Positions 1 through 12,054 of a stretch of 64,000 nucleotides of DNA are shown one piece after another. Source of the DNA: Telopea speciosissima (Eukaryota > Streptophyta > Magnoliopsida > Proteales > Proteaceae); assembly GCF_018873765.1 (NCBI RefSeq), contig NC_057925.1, forward strand, positions 58,788,970 to 58,852,969, written 5' to 3'. A model generated the notes under the pieces. The model did no database searches, was not told the DNA's origin, and saw nothing but the letters and a program-made list of their open reading frames with translations. The position numbers were made by a program, and so were the translations under genes. The number at the start of each line of letters is the position of its first letter. Within the stretch, counting starts at the first letter, position 1.

Positions 1-894
1 TATTTTTGGAGTCCACCATGAATGCTCTTTGATTTTTAGTTTTTTTTTTTTTTAAATCATTTTAAAAAATCTTTTAGTCTGTAAAATAACAAAAAAATCA
101 ATGAATCTCACCTCTTATATCTAGATTTACGATACTTTTGAATAAAAAAGATCTAAAAGATCAAAGATTTATGATTCTTCTTCTCCTCAATTCCATTTTC
201 TAAGGTTTCGATAAAATCCCGCCAATCTCTGATCAATTCCAATTCCATGTCTGATTTAGGCTTTAAAACCTTGAGTGGGAACCATTTTAAAAAAAATGGG
301 AATCAGTTCAATTGAGTCAGCCCATTCAGATCAAAATTGGTCATGATCAATCCTGATTTTGTATATTCTGGGGGGACCGATTCTAGGGTTTTTGGGAACT
401 AATTCGACCTAGATTCCAAGTTTAAGTTCAAGATTCCACTTTCTTGTCATTTTGAATGTGGACCGTAGATCATACTTCAGCATACGAGATTCAATCCACA
501 TCAGGCACACACCAGTCATCCTCAAACGATGAAATGCGGCCGCTCCCGCCAGTCCGCCACCACCGATGAAGTGGTCTTTACGCCGTTGGCGTGAATTCTC
601 GACTACTCTCTACCATTCATCGGGCTCCGATCATCGCACACGTGTAATATTCTATTACGTCTTCCTCTATACTTCCAAAGATCCAATCTCAAGGCATTTG
701 AAGCCACAAATCATTTAGATTCAAGTGGGCCCCACGAGAATCTTTGTGCTAGAAGCCTGGAACGGATTCTTCTTCTATTTCTTCCTTCTAAGTTACGAAC
801 TCTGTAGCTCTGAAGCATCGTCTCTTCTTTGCAGTTGTTCAGTGTCTTCAGAGCATGTCTGTGAGCTTAGGAATCTGAACTACTGTCTGCTAAA
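1..894 (+). promoter_or_regulatory. Upstream region and 5' leader of the CTPA gene
   Basis: No convincing coding sequence is seen here. The first 350 bases are AT-rich, with T and A runs. The stretch from about 590 to 894 is CT-rich and reads like a plant 5' leader leading to the ATG at 895. No clear TATA box stands at a sensible distance, which would suit a housekeeping plastid gene. An open frame from 725 begins at GTG and overlaps the true start in another frame, so it is not taken as coding. Confidence 0.4.
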
Positions 895-3800
895 ATGGAA
901 GCTCTGTGCCCTAAACTGGATCTCAATGCCCCTCGTATCTCCTCCATTCCTTGCAAATGTTCATCAACTAGGCTTGGATCTTTTGATTCATACCGGTTTT
1001 CTTGCTTAATCTCCAAGAGTCGGAGGAGATCGTTTGTTCCCAGTCCATTGAAGTTCGGTGGATTTAGGATTTGTTCTGAGAAAAGGTGTCTCGATAGGGA
1101 TTATGAAGTTGTTGAAGTTAAGAGGGATGAATTGGATCGAAGTTTGATTGAATCAGTTGGAAGAAGCTTTTTTAGTTTTGCTGCTGCGGTAACTGCTGTT
1201 ATTTCTGTCTGTTGTGATTCTCCTGCTCTTGCTGAGTCTCTCACTGTTGCTTTCCCCGTTTCTCGAGCTCGTGAGGTAGTGCATTTAATTACTTAACTTT
1301 TTCTCTTAGTGTGATTAATCGCTTCTGCGTTAAATTGGTTGATTGTAATGACTATATACCTTGAATTTAATATGAACTGTTGGAGAATGTAAATTTCTTG
1401 TTGGTTATGTGGTTATGGTCAGGTAAATACCGTTCAGAGGACTCTTGTTGAGGCATGGGGCTTGATACGAGAAAGCTTCGTAGATCCAACTTTTAATCAT
1501 CAAGGTAACCAGACACCACCAAATATCTTCTTGTCGTACACCGTCTTTCTTCTTCTTCCTCTCTCTTAATTTATTTTGTATAGAGAAACTCAAATCAAGA
1601 AGTACAGAAAGAATCTGTTCGTTTGACATATGTAGACTGGGACCTGAAACTGCAACAAACAATGGTGGAGATGTTTCCATTGAGATCAGCGGATGCAGCA
1701 TATAGCAAGATCAGGGGAATGCTTTCCACTCTTGGTGATCCCTTTACCCGGATTATAAGCCCAAAGGTTTGTGGAATTAGCTAGTCTGTATACTTAATTG
1801 ACTCAAACAAAGATGGAGATAGTTGTAAGGGCGAAGCGGAAAGGTGACTTGACCATAAAAGTTATATTTGATCTTGCCCATCCCTTTTTCCTTTTTGTAA
1901 GGGCACAATTGATTTCTTTTTTCCTTCCCTGATTTATTTGTTTTTTCTCTCCTAACCATTGCACTTTTATTTTTTTTCTTTTTCTAACTATGACCTTTTT
2001 TTCCCTTCTTTTTCTGCAGCATTCACCTGATACTTTATGTTTATTAAGTTGCTTTAGATAGATGGCTTAGGCTAGAGACTTCTATGAAAGCTCCCTAATA
2101 ATTTGTACTTTTTTGTTCTTTTTTCTCCCCAACTTTTTAATTTTTTTGGGGGGTTTGGGGGCTTCCAGGAATATCAAAGTTTCAGAATAGGAAGTGATGG
2201 AAACTTGCAAGGAGTTGGTCTTTTCATAAATGCTGATCCACGTTCTGGGAGCTTGGTATGTGAGAAACTAAGAACTTCATACATATTTAGAAGGGCAAAA
2301 TTATAGTCCTCCCGCCAGCCATATGATTTACATATAGTGCATGTCATATTTTAATTGCTTGTAATCCCAATGGGCCACCTCTTCTGACATGATCGGTACA
2401 AAATCCAGTTGAAAACTAGCCTGGAATTGTTATGCATTGATACTAGTTTCTTTCCTGGTATTTTTTGCCTGTCCATCTTATCCCCTCAACTGTTTGCCTT
2501 TAAAACCTCAAATGACTGTAAGTAAGATCCTAACAGTGCAAACTGCAACTTGGTACCCTAGGTTGTGCATTTGAACCACCCTCCTACATGGATGCACATT
2601 TTCTTCTCTATCAACCAAGTCTATATATAGAGGAACTAAGAGTAAATTTCCATTCAAAGGAATCATGTTGAAACTGTCTTCAAGATTTTTTTTTTTTGAA
2701 ACTGTGCAAATTATGTGCTGTATTATGAACTTGTGAATATCTAAGGGCTTGAAACATTCCCCCAAACATGTCTCTTAGTTCCTTTATAACTTGTGAAGTT
2801 TGTGAGTACAAAGACTAGTATTTTCCTTCAAAGTGAATCGACTACAATGTGCATTCTCCAAAAAATAAATAGGCATTACCAGGAATTTCTTCATTATTTA
2901 CAGAGCATGACCTTCATATTGTTCTAAACCTATGATTCATGGACATTTTACATGCCATGTCTGATGCATACAAGCAATGCCAAAAGAGAGGATAATAGGC
3001 TTTGTCGATGGATGACCTAACTCATAGTGCCCATGGAAGAGCAGTCATAGGTGTTGATCAATCAATTGAGTGAAAAATATCCATAGGATGTGTGTCTCTA
3101 TGCATGGAACGGTCTGATGAGGTTTACAACCTGGTGCTTATATGTGCAAAACATTTCAGTCAAATCAATAATGATATGGTGCAAGCAATTACTAGGGTAA
3201 GCATTTACTTTTTCCATTTTCTGAATGAGGTTAAAAAGAAACTCTCCTGAATGAATGAATAAATTTTTTTTTTCATTAGATGGGGTAGAATAGCTGCAGA
3301 AAAAATATGCATGTCAGCTGGATATACCAGTCTTTGCTACCATATCCCAAATGCCGGGGGGGGGGGGGGAAGGGGTGTCATTGTTTTATTTGCTTTGTTT
3401 TTTCTTCTTTCTTTCCCAGAAGCAATTCATTTTATTCTTGCAATTGGTGAATATTCACTCCTCAAGATTTAGGAGAAACCTCTTCCCTACTTGATTTGCT
3501 TAATCTGTTTCCCACCTAAATGTGGAGGTCTAAAAGGACAATTACCAAAAGAAAAAAGGTTCAGGTCTACAAAAGACAAAGCGATATGTATCTGGTGGTA
3601 CTTTTTCTTTTTAAAAAATTAACATGTATTTTGATGATTTATGGGATATTCTTTCCATTTCCAAAACAACTCTGATAATTCATAACCTTATGCTGCTAGT
3701 TTTCACCCTTTTCAAGGTAGAAATGTTCTTGATCTTTCCATTGGGATTCGCATATTCCTTTATTAACTTCACAAGTTCTCAGAAGATCAAGTAGCTATGT

Positions 3801-6800
3801 TGTACCATTGAAGATTTTGATGGATATTTTTGGAGGTCTACATTTCTTTGATCTTCATGACTTTCATATTGTGAATGGTTTATAGTTGCCTCACATATGT
3901 TGTTTCCACGTAGTTATTTGTTTTAGTCCCCATATTTTATTGTTGAGTCAGAATTGTATGGGACACACTCACACAAGATATAATTGGCATACATATGTGT
4001 TTCATGTAAATTTGCAACTGCAGGTTGTTATGTCTTGTATAGAGGGCAGCCCAGCTGCGCGAGCTGGTATACATGAAGGAGACGAGTTAATTGAGATCGA
4101 TGGTAGGTTAATGCAGACTTTTTCAAATCTTTCTTTAAGAATTTCAAGTCCAGTGTTGAATCTTAGTTACCATTTAGACTTTGCGTCAATTTATTTGCAT
4201 GGTGTGCCAATTCTTATGATTCCTTTATGCTTTCCGCAAATTAACTCTAGCTTATGTAGTAGCGATTGTATTATATGGCTAGCTTATCAACTGTTATGGT
4301 GGTCATTCTCTTTGCTAGATGAAAGGAATTATTATATTCTAGTAAAATCTGGAGTCCCCATGGAAAGCAAAGTCCTGAAGAAGATTATCCGTGTTCCCAT
4401 GTATGTGTATAGGGCCCACCATGTATTGGATCCTCTAAAACTGAAATTTTAAATCTGATCTATAAATCTCCCCCCCCCCCAGGCTGCTGGTTTGATTAAT
4501 GACTGTATTACAATTATGATCTGTCAATCAAGTAATATTTTAGAGACCAGAGTTTTCCTTCATCCACGGTATGAAGGAGGAATCCCCTCACCACTGTCAT
4601 TGGTCCTGTCTGATTGGACTAGGGAAGGGTGTTTTTGATCTTGTACAATAGGGGGTAGGAGTTGATGATGATAGAGGAGTCCAATCACAAGGTCAAATCA
4701 CCAGTGGTGAGGGGATTCTTCCTTCTCCATGGGTAAAGGAAAACTTTGCCCTATTTTAGTGTATGGGATCTTTTTGGTTGAATTCATTGGACAGTGGATC
4801 CCACTGCTTGTACAATGACGACCACCTCATGGGATCTTTTTGATTGAGGAGATTCTGTCAAAACTCTTATTATCGTAAGACTTTGATGCACCATATAGAG
4901 CCATAAGAAAAAAAAGTTCCATGAAGGCTCTATGACTGACGTACCAAAAAGTGCGCCATTATTGAAAAAACTTATAGAATGCCATTCCTGGCTTTGCAGT
5001 GTTAGTTTGTGATGGATTATTGTGAAAAAAACTTGTAGGATGCCATTCCTGACTTAAATTTTTTATATTCAAAATGTTTGGAACGACATGTCAGGTAATG
5101 CATAGAAAATTCCGACAAATTAGTGAAACATAAATGTCTAATAACTCATCTTAATTATGACCTCTGGTGTTTCAGGAGAGAAGCTTGATGGTTTTGATGG
5201 AGAAGCAGCAGCACAAAAGCTTCGAGGGACTGCTGGAACAACTGTTACTGTAAAAGTTCACAGTGTAAATGACAATTCTGTTCTCCTTTGTTTTTAAAAG
5301 TAATGATGCTTTTGAACTAAGAGTTGCTTCCAGGGAGGGTTAATTAGGTTGTTATCACTGACGAAGCCCCATTGGTTACCTTAATGTGAATAAGATCTAT
5401 GCTATCTTTAGCGGAAGTACTTGGTAGTTAACTGCTTCCTATGTCCCAAAATGACTGTCCTCTGTAAAAAACCCCAAAATTCTAAGATGGGATAGTTAAA
5501 GCATTAAACACCAACTTCTTTAATGGATAATCTTGTCTGAAAAAAAAAAAACCGCTGAGCATATCTAAATGGAATGGTCCAGTAAAAAACTTGTATATCT
5601 GACATGGATGTTTCTGTTGGGTTTGTGGACCAACACAACCTAGAGACCTCTTAACATGGTAAGAGTCAATATAAACTAAAGGGTAAATCTGTTTGTAACC
5701 GAGCTGGTTTTTGCAGATTTTTGTAACCACTTTTCTTTGCCCTTGGCCACATCACTTACACCTTCTTTAAAATGAGGTCATTTTTTTTGTAATTTCCTTC
5801 TCTCTCTCTCTCTCTTCAGAATTGAACCCTCTCCTCCACCTCCACCACCACCATCCTTCTCCTCTTCTTCACCGTTGTCTCCGTCTTGTCCTACACCACA
5901 TCCTTCTCTGATTAGTCGATTTTGCTTCCTTTTTAGGAAGATCAAAAATCCTTTCCTGGGTCAAGACAATCCTGCAACTCAATTTTTCTGAAGTTGACGA
6001 GGTTAGATTTTCTCCACAAACCTTACCAAACCGTTCTGAAAAGGATAACCAAATGAAGATGATGGATTATCATTGTTCTTTAATTTTCTCCTCTTCACCG
6101 TGATCTTCTTCGAAGCTGCATTTTTTGCTCTGCAAACTGCGTTGTTTTTGTGGAATTTATCTTTTTGATTCCATGAGCAATTTTCATACACAAACAGAGA
6201 AGGTAGTGGCAGAGCCTCCTCGCACCTTTTCACTTACGAATGGGGAGATAATGATGCACAAGGAGGTGAGAATGGTTGGTGGGACTTAAAAGCACAGGAT
6301 GCACTAAAAATGGTAGTTGGGGTTCACAAAGATAGGGTCTATTTAGGGCTGTTGATTGTGCATGGTGATGTTCATTCTGAGGCCATGGCCTGCTGGGTGG
6401 TTGGATCATTCTGTTGGCCAGTTGGATGGGTTGCTAGGCCTTCCTTTCGACCACTCCTCCTCAATCTCCCTCCTCTCTTTGGAAATCATGGTTTGTCCGT
6501 CATTTAAGAATCAAGACTAAGATTGAGTGATGGTGTTGGCTGCAATATACTCTATACATGTAGAGCAGAAACAAGAAGGCGGACCTCGACGCAAGGGTAA
6601 GGTTGCTCCATTGCGACCGTTCGAGTTGGGAAACAACCTCTCAACGAAGCGGGGGTAAGGCTGCGTACATTATGACCCTCCCCAGACCCCGCAGTGGTGG
6701 GAGCCTCATCCACTGGGTATGCCCTTTTATATAGAGCAGAAACAGAGCATCGTTAGACCTTCCATCATAGTGCCATTCATTGTATGGTGGGCAAAGAAAG

Positions 6801-9800
6801 TGAAGTCTTCTTGAGTACAAACAGACGAACCCCAAGCTAAAAATGATAATTAAGAGGGTTACTGTCATGCATCATAGTTGATGGAATGTAAATGTATTAG
6901 CAATTTCAGTTCATTGGTTGATTCTATTCCAATAGTTGAATGCTCATTGCCTACAGGAGAGAGCTACTTAATTAGCAAGTAATGAGCAAGAACTTAATGT
7001 GGCATGTAACGCAATGGCTAACTTTTTCTTCTCTTCCTTTTATTTTTTTTTTTTAAGGGCAAAGCTTTGGGAAGTGATTCGGGTTTCAGAGAGGTATCCC
7101 TTTTGTTTGCTATATGTTGGATATCTATCCAAATTTAGGGTCAACAGAGTTTTGATATGACCCAATGCGCAGTTGAGATTACATTGATGCTGTTTTCTTT
7201 CTCATAAGTTTGTTTGATGAACCTAATGGTGAACGTGCCATTTGTACTTATTAGGTCAAACTACCTCGTGAGTTCATTAAGCTTTCCCCTATATCCTTTG
7301 CTGTCATCCCTCACAGAACTCCTGATGGTCATCTAACCAAAACTGGATATGTGAAGCTGTTGGCCTTCTCTCAGGTGATTATTTTTGAAATTTATTAACT
7401 GGCCTTGTATATTTACAATTATCATGTAAGTCAGGAAAATTTGAAGAATTATTTGTTTTGATACTGGAATAAGGTTTGATTCTTATCCCCCCCCCCCCCC
7501 CCCCTCAAAAAAAATAAAAATAAAAAGAAGAAAAATGTTTTGGTACTTGGTTGACATGTTTGCTACTTCATTGTGAGCCAATGCTTCTTGGTTTTATTCT
7601 TTATCAGACTGCTGCTGCTGAAATGGAAAGTGCCATTCAAGAAATGGAGGACCAGGGTGTACAGTCATACATACTAGATTTACGTAACAATCCAGTAAGA
7701 TTGCATCTCTCATTTTTGCAAATTGATGTCTTAAAATATCCTCGATATCTTCTGTATTGTATTTTCTTTTGGTATTAGAATTGTTAATTTTCAGCCTACT
7801 TTAGAGTGGGATGCTGAATTAGTGCATCTTTCCAACCAGAATTAGTTGGGATAAATCCGAATTAAGCTCAATATTTAAATTTTTTTTTTCACAGGGGGGT
7901 TTGGTAAAAGCTGGACTAGATGTTGCACAAATGTGGCTAGATGGAGATGAGATTCTGGTTAACACGATTGATCGGGATGGGAATATGTTGCCCATTAATA
8001 TGGTGAATGGTCATGCTTTAACACATGACCCTCTTGTTGTGCTTGTAAGTTACTTGCACTAATTTGAACCACCAAGTTACATTGTATAAATAATTCAATA
8101 TGCTACATTGAGCGGAAAATTTGATTTCTAATATATTTTTTTCTGTTAATATTGAGAGATGATGTAATTTGGGTCCTGTGAAACAAACTTAAACTATTTA
8201 TATTCAATCAAGTGGCTACCAGATTTTTTTGGGTATTTGATTTTTTAAACCAGTTTATTAAAGCATCTCATAGTGATGGTCCTTCTGCTAATAAAAAAAG
8301 ATGACTATTAACAAATTTATTTTCTATGCCCCCAGTAGCCGATATGCTCAATAACTTTGCTCAAGCTTTTATTTCTCCAAGCTCCAGTATATTCATTAGT
8401 ATGTATTTTTTTTGTTTGTTTCTTGTTTTTTTTTCCCTGTTTAAACCTTTAATGTATGAGATATCTCCAAATGACATATTCTTCGTTGTTCTCATGTTAT
8501 ACTTGTTTAAGAAATTATAATGTTTCTTTGAATTTCAATTAAAATTCTTCAGTGTTTTGAATATTTTTAAGTGAAAAGGAACGCTAACCGGTCACTGGGC
8601 GCGGCGAGTACCTGCGCCCAGACACAGTCCAGCATGAAAAGACCGGCGCAACCCCCTGGAAAGGCGGAAACGACCAGGGTGCTCTGGGCACAGGTACACG
8701 CCGAGGCACCAGCACTAGTTAGCGTTCTTTCTCCCATTTAAAAAAAAAATTTATTGATCTATTGTTTTTTATTCCCTAGTTCATTTGTTTCCTGTATTCA
8801 CCAAAATAATCTTCTATTTTGGTTGATCACATTATAATCATTTATCCAAGTAATATCTTGAATCTTTTGGTGAGCAATTGATGTGTTATGGCATGTTAAA
8901 GTTATGAATATTAGAACTCTCAAGTGCCAAATCTCTCTTCCAAAATCAGGTAAATGAAGGGAGTGCAAGTGCCAGTGAGATATTGGCGGGGGCATTGCAT
9001 GACAACGGCCGAGCTATCCTCATTGGGCACAAAACATTTGGGAAAGGGAAAATTCAGGTATCCTCATTCACTAGCCCAAGATATTTACTGATTGCTACTC
9101 CTAGTTGGGATACCACATTGGTTTATGATGGGTAAGCATGTCTACATCTCTACATGCCCAATGACTTGTGAATGGTAAAACTCTCCTTCCGAAGCATGTG
9201 AATGGCTTCATTCGTATCTTATAATATTCTTTGTCCACTTATAGTTAGAAATCTCTATCTGAAGCATGTGGATAGCTTAGGTTATTCACAAGGCCAACAA
9301 TGTGATAAATTGATTTAAATTCTAGCAAACCAAAATCAATTATGTCTTTGCTCTATCTACTGGTGTGATTTACAACACACAAAGTAGCTGTGGTTCTTGA
9401 TTTCCATGAAAGGTTTGAAAGTGATGGTTGCAATTCTTAAAGACAAAGTAGAACCATCTATTAGTATTTTATTTAATTTCCTGAGATTGTAGTTTGGAGA
9501 TCTAGGCTACCAACTCTGGCAGGTTATACGGATACAGTGCTTTAGTCTTTGCTACTACTATGAACTTATTTGTTGCTCTGTGTTCAATCTGTGATTGTTG
9601 CTTTATTCTTCGTTGATGCAGAGTGTGACAGAGCTGCATGATGGATCAGCTCTTTTTATCACAGTTGCAAAATACTTATCACCAGCACTTCATGACATAG
9701 ATCAGGTTGGCATCATGCCTGATGTGCAATGCACAACTGACATGCTGGCCGCACCCAAAGAAACCTTATTGAAGGAAAAGGGAACAATCTCATCTCTTGA

Positions 9801-9870
9801 AGCAGATTCATGTATCATGATAGCAGAGCATGAGTTGGACATTCAGGAATCCACAGGATCTGCTTCATGA
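895..9870 (+). CDS. CTPA: Carboxyl-terminal processing peptidase, chloroplast thylakoid lumen (12 exons)
   Basis: Serine-lysine peptidase (family S41) that trims C-terminal extensions of thylakoid proteins such as photosystem II D1. Coding exons: 895-1275, 1423-1504, 1636-1766, 2169-2255, 4024-4102, 5176-5264, 7058-7093, 7255-7374, 7608-7694, 7895-8044, 8950-9057, 9622-9870. All junctions are GT-AG and phases join to 532 aa. The N-terminus is Ser/Arg-rich. A hydrophobic stretch at about 91-113 ends in ALA, a thylakoid processing site. The PDZ domain is about 205-283. The catalytic core has [11 protein letters not shown] with Ser421, and KTFGKG with Lys446, 25 residues apart as in known D1 proteases. 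Introns carry a foldback (4544-4751), a SINE (6574-6731), another foldback (8577-8734), a G run at 3356-3369 and a C run near 7487-7504. Closest to the plant CTPA1 type, judged from memory of the family. The copy looks intact. Confidence 0.93.
4544..4751. mobile_element. Foldback MITE in CTPA intron 5
   Basis: The two halves are inverted copies: the left arm (about 4550-4600) carries ATCCCCTCACCACTG and the right arm its complement CAGTGGTGAGGGGAT. The element is flanked by the 8-bp direct repeat TATTTTAG at 4536-4543 and 4752-4759, which fits a target duplication of hAT or Mutator type. It has no coding capacity. It lies between exons 5 and 6 and leaves the splice sites alone. Confidence 0.7.
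6574..6731 (+). mobile_element. SINE (Au-like) in CTPA intron 6
   Basis: The 3' half contains GTAAGGCTGCGTACATTATG, CCAGACCCCGCAGTGG and GGGAGCCTCATCCACTGGGT, ending in CCCTTTTA. This is the layout of the plant Au-type SINE tail as I remember it. A box-B-like GTTCGAG stands at about 6622. The 13-bp direct repeat TAGAGCAGAAACA flanks it at 6561-6573 and 6732-6744, so the ends are well defined. Short, non-coding, tRNA-derived retroposon. Confidence 0.8.
8577..8734. mobile_element. GC-rich foldback MITE in CTPA intron 10
   Basis: The ends are inverted: GGAACGCTAAC at the left and GTTAGCGTTC at the right. The inside is far more GC-rich (CTGGGCGCGG, TGCGCCCAGACA) than the surrounding AT-rich intron. 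The same end pattern (AACGCTAcC / GGTAGCGTTCTTTCT) recurs at 34501-34940 and, more diverged, at 45697-47866. No clear target duplication was found. Confidence 0.65.
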
Positions 9871-10499
9871 AATAAACACATCTCTATTGCCTCAAATGAA
9901 TCAACCTGTATCAGATAAGTCAATGGATGTGCAATGGGAAGAACAATCTGTAAAATAGCCATTACTGCTTGTATGTCAAATATTTGTTTAGGAAACTCAT
10001 AGGCATAGCAAATGAATGTATATAGATGGGAAGTGTCCTCTTTGAAAATATCTTCACTGCTTCTCTTACAATTATTTGCACAGTAGTTGTGGACTGTGCC
10101 AGTTACAGCAATGATCTGTATTGATTTTCAACTTCATGGATCTTCTATGAAGACCAATCAAATGACCTTTTCAGAATTTCCATATCATAAACTACGATGG
10201 AACTTCCCACAAATTACATAAAATTCTGCCTGCATCATGCATCATACAACTAACTGGTTGAGCCCCGGAATTTATGTTACATCACTCAGATGATGTTAAA
10301 CAATCAGCTGCATTTTCATGGTTGGATGGTATGTTAATCATGGAAATTCATCCACGATCCAACTCTTTTGAGTCTTGGAAACTATGGGCAAATTCCCCAA
10401 TTTTCTTAAGGCGTTGCTATGAGTCTGCAACAGCTTTTGAGCTACGGAAATCCCCTTTCATTGATGCCGTAGAACGATCCAACTCTTACCTCTTGGCTC
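9871..10499 (+). other. CTPA 3' untranslated region and downstream sequence
   Basis: AATAAA directly follows the stop codon at 9871-9876, but is probably too close to act as the poly(A) signal. No other gene is seen. The stretch from about 10270 to 10350 reappears at 25095-25180, fused to a copy of the CTPA last exon, showing that both once lay in a single duplicated block. Confidence 0.5.
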
Positions 10500-10707
10500 A
10501 TTGTTTTCTTTCTTAATCTCAACACTAGTCATCGACCCAACTGTTGATTTTTCATTCACATCTTCCAACTGCTTGTCCAAGGGTTTTCTTTGCTTCAGAA
10601 ACTGCGAGAACGAATCCCCACCACTAGGTCTGTTCTCTGACACGGTTTTTCTAGTCTTCTGTTCTCCTCCGTCAGTGTCTCGCAGCACCTCTTCAGATAC
10701 CCGCAAT
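10500..10707 (-). other. Orphan exon-like coding fragment
   Basis: On the minus strand a 208-nt open stretch starts right after a good acceptor (TCCTATCAG) and ends at a good donor (G/GTAAGAG). Its translation is hydrophilic, including [34 protein letters not shown] and SVEIKKENNEPRG, and reads like real protein rather than random sequence. I do not recognise the family. No partner exon is found on either side. A Copia LTR begins 26 bp upstream of it. It may be a captured exon or what is left of a gene broken by that insertion. Confidence 0.4.
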
Positions 10708-10732
10708 CTGATAGGACCATGTCATCAGAGGT

Positions 10733-10857
10733 TGTTAGATCTATAACAAATCATGTGCACAGTTAGGATAGTCACGTGGACAGTTAGACTCTTATGTAAT
10801 ATATTATAAATATCTGTACTATGTTGTTATTGAATGAATAAATCCAAAACCATTTCA
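10733..10857 (+). repeat. LTR (or LTR 3' part) of a Copia remnant
   Basis: The stretch starts TGTTAGATC and ends ATTTCA, directly followed by a primer binding site, which fixes its 3' border. It contains ATGTAATATATTATAAATAT, a plausible TATA and poly(A) region. Only this one LTR is seen. The 5' edge is inferred from the TG and could lie further out. Confidence 0.55.
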
Positions 10858-10870
10858 TGGTATCAGAGCC
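10858..10870 (+). other. Primer binding site, initiator tRNA-Met type
   Basis: TGGTATCAGAGCC directly abuts the LTR end. It is the usual plant Copia complement to the 3' end of initiator tRNA-Met. Confidence 0.8.
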
Positions 10871-10956
10871 ACTTTTTGTTCCACTGAGCTCTTCTTTTCT
10901 TTAGTTTTCTTTTTGCTTTCTTTTCCCCTAGTTTTTCTCCTTGCGTTCTGGCTTTA

Positions 10957-11560
10957 ATGGCGGCTTCTTTGTCTCCTACTGATCCTCTGCCTGGTACAAG
11001 TTTGCTTGTTATGGCTAACGTTTCACATTAGCTTCCATTGAAGCTCGCTGCTTCAAACTATATGCTGTGGCACACTCAGTTTTTGCCACTGTTGCGTGGC
11101 TATAATCTGCTGGGATATGTGGATGGATCGTTTCTGCGACCATCACCGACTGATTCTTCATCAGATCTGTCTTCTCCGGCTGGTTCTGTGAGTACTGCTG
11201 ATCTTTGGGATCGCCAGACCAACTCATTCTGAGTTGGATTGTCTCTTCCTTCTCTGAGGTGGTGATCTCGCATGTTGTTGGTGCCTCTACATCCTATGAG
11301 GCTTGGCAGACTCTGGCGAGGGTGTTTGCGCCATCATCTCGCACTCATGTTCTTGATCTAAAAGATCGCCTCTCTCGGATCCAAAGAGGCACTGATTCTG
11401 TCACTGATTACCTTGTGGCTGTTTGCTCTATTGCGGATACGTTGGCCGCTATAGATCAGCCGATTTCTGACGGAGATCTTATTCTTGCTACGCTTCGTGG
11501 CTTAGAATCGGATTTCAGGGACTTTGCAACTTCTATCCGGAACGATAAGAGGGAGTGGGG
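10957..11560 (+). pseudogene. Copia gag fragment, broken
   Basis: The gag start ATGGCGGCT at 10957 opens a frame with an in-frame TAG near 11029. It resumes as LPLKLAASNYMLWHTQFLPL and frameshifts near 11220. It then continues as LILSWIVSSFSEVVISHVVG, YEAWQTLARVF and SRIQRGTDSVTDYL up to GLESDFRDFATSIRN. This is the N-terminal gag region (UBN2-type) of plant Copia elements. The zinc knuckle and all of pol are missing: homology stops near 11560. A CTPA exon-3 copy lies about 150 bp downstream. Confidence 0.75.
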
Positions 11561-11710
11561 GCAAGTTGTAGGGTGGAAGACAAAGATGAAGGAGAGTCAC
11601 TGTTTTGTCTAGTTTTGTAAAACTAAATTTGTTTTTGTCTATTTTTGTTAACTTAGAGAAAGGATGGTTAGTTTTGTAAATGAAAACCCAAAAGTAGCTA
11701 ATCTCATAAT

Positions 11711-12054
11711 TGGGACCTGAAACTACAACAAACAATGGTGGACATGTTTCCATTGAGATCAGAGGATGCAACATATAGCAAGATCAATTGGCTTGGAGGG
11801 GACATGAGACTCCGCCTCAGGAAGCGAGGTCTCGTGATTAAACCTTCTTCGCTGCATAATTTATTGGGGCCACCCGCCTAAGGTTCACTAGGGCCCAGAA
11901 GCTCCCGGTTCGTGCGTGGCACGGGGGTCATGTACGAGCCCAAGGGGGGATTTAGTCGGCCTAAAGTCGAATACCCCTCTTGTCTCCAAAAAAATATATA
12001 TATAGCAAGATTAGGGGAATGTTTTCCACTCTTAGTGATCCCTTTACCCTTATT
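11711..12054 (+). pseudogene. Copy of CTPA exon 3, split by a SINE
   Basis: 11711-11786 matches CTPA exon 3 from about 1639 (TGGGACCTGAAACT) to the codons for YSKI. After the SINE, 12000-12054 matches the rest of the exon to CCCTTTACCC. Copy and source differ at scattered bases, for example CATTGAGATCAGAGG against CATTGAGATCAGCGG. The homology covers almost exactly the exon and none of its introns. It has no start codon and no splice partners, so it is a fragment. It sits downstream of the broken gag on the same strand. Confidence 0.8.
11787..11999 (+). mobile_element. SINE-like retroposon inside the CTPA exon-3 copy
   Basis: The insert separates two halves of the exon copy and is flanked by a 14-bp direct repeat, ATATAGCAAGATCA at 11773-11786 and ATATAGCAAGATTA at 12000-12013, with one mismatch. 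It ends in CTTGTCTCCAAAAAAATAT, an A-rich tail. Inside are GAAGCTCCCGGTTCGTGCG and GGGGGTCATGTACGAGCCC. It differs from the SINE in CTPA intron 6. The tRNA-like promoter boxes are not clear to me. Confidence 0.7.

Noticed and set aside
725..1009. Open frame overlapping the CTPA start
   Set aside because: Begins at GTG, runs in another frame through the transit-peptide exon and has no domain.
3886..4452. 188-codon frame around CTPA exon 5
   Set aside because: Contains the exon ([20 protein letters not shown]) but reads on through both introns; spliced phases explain it better.
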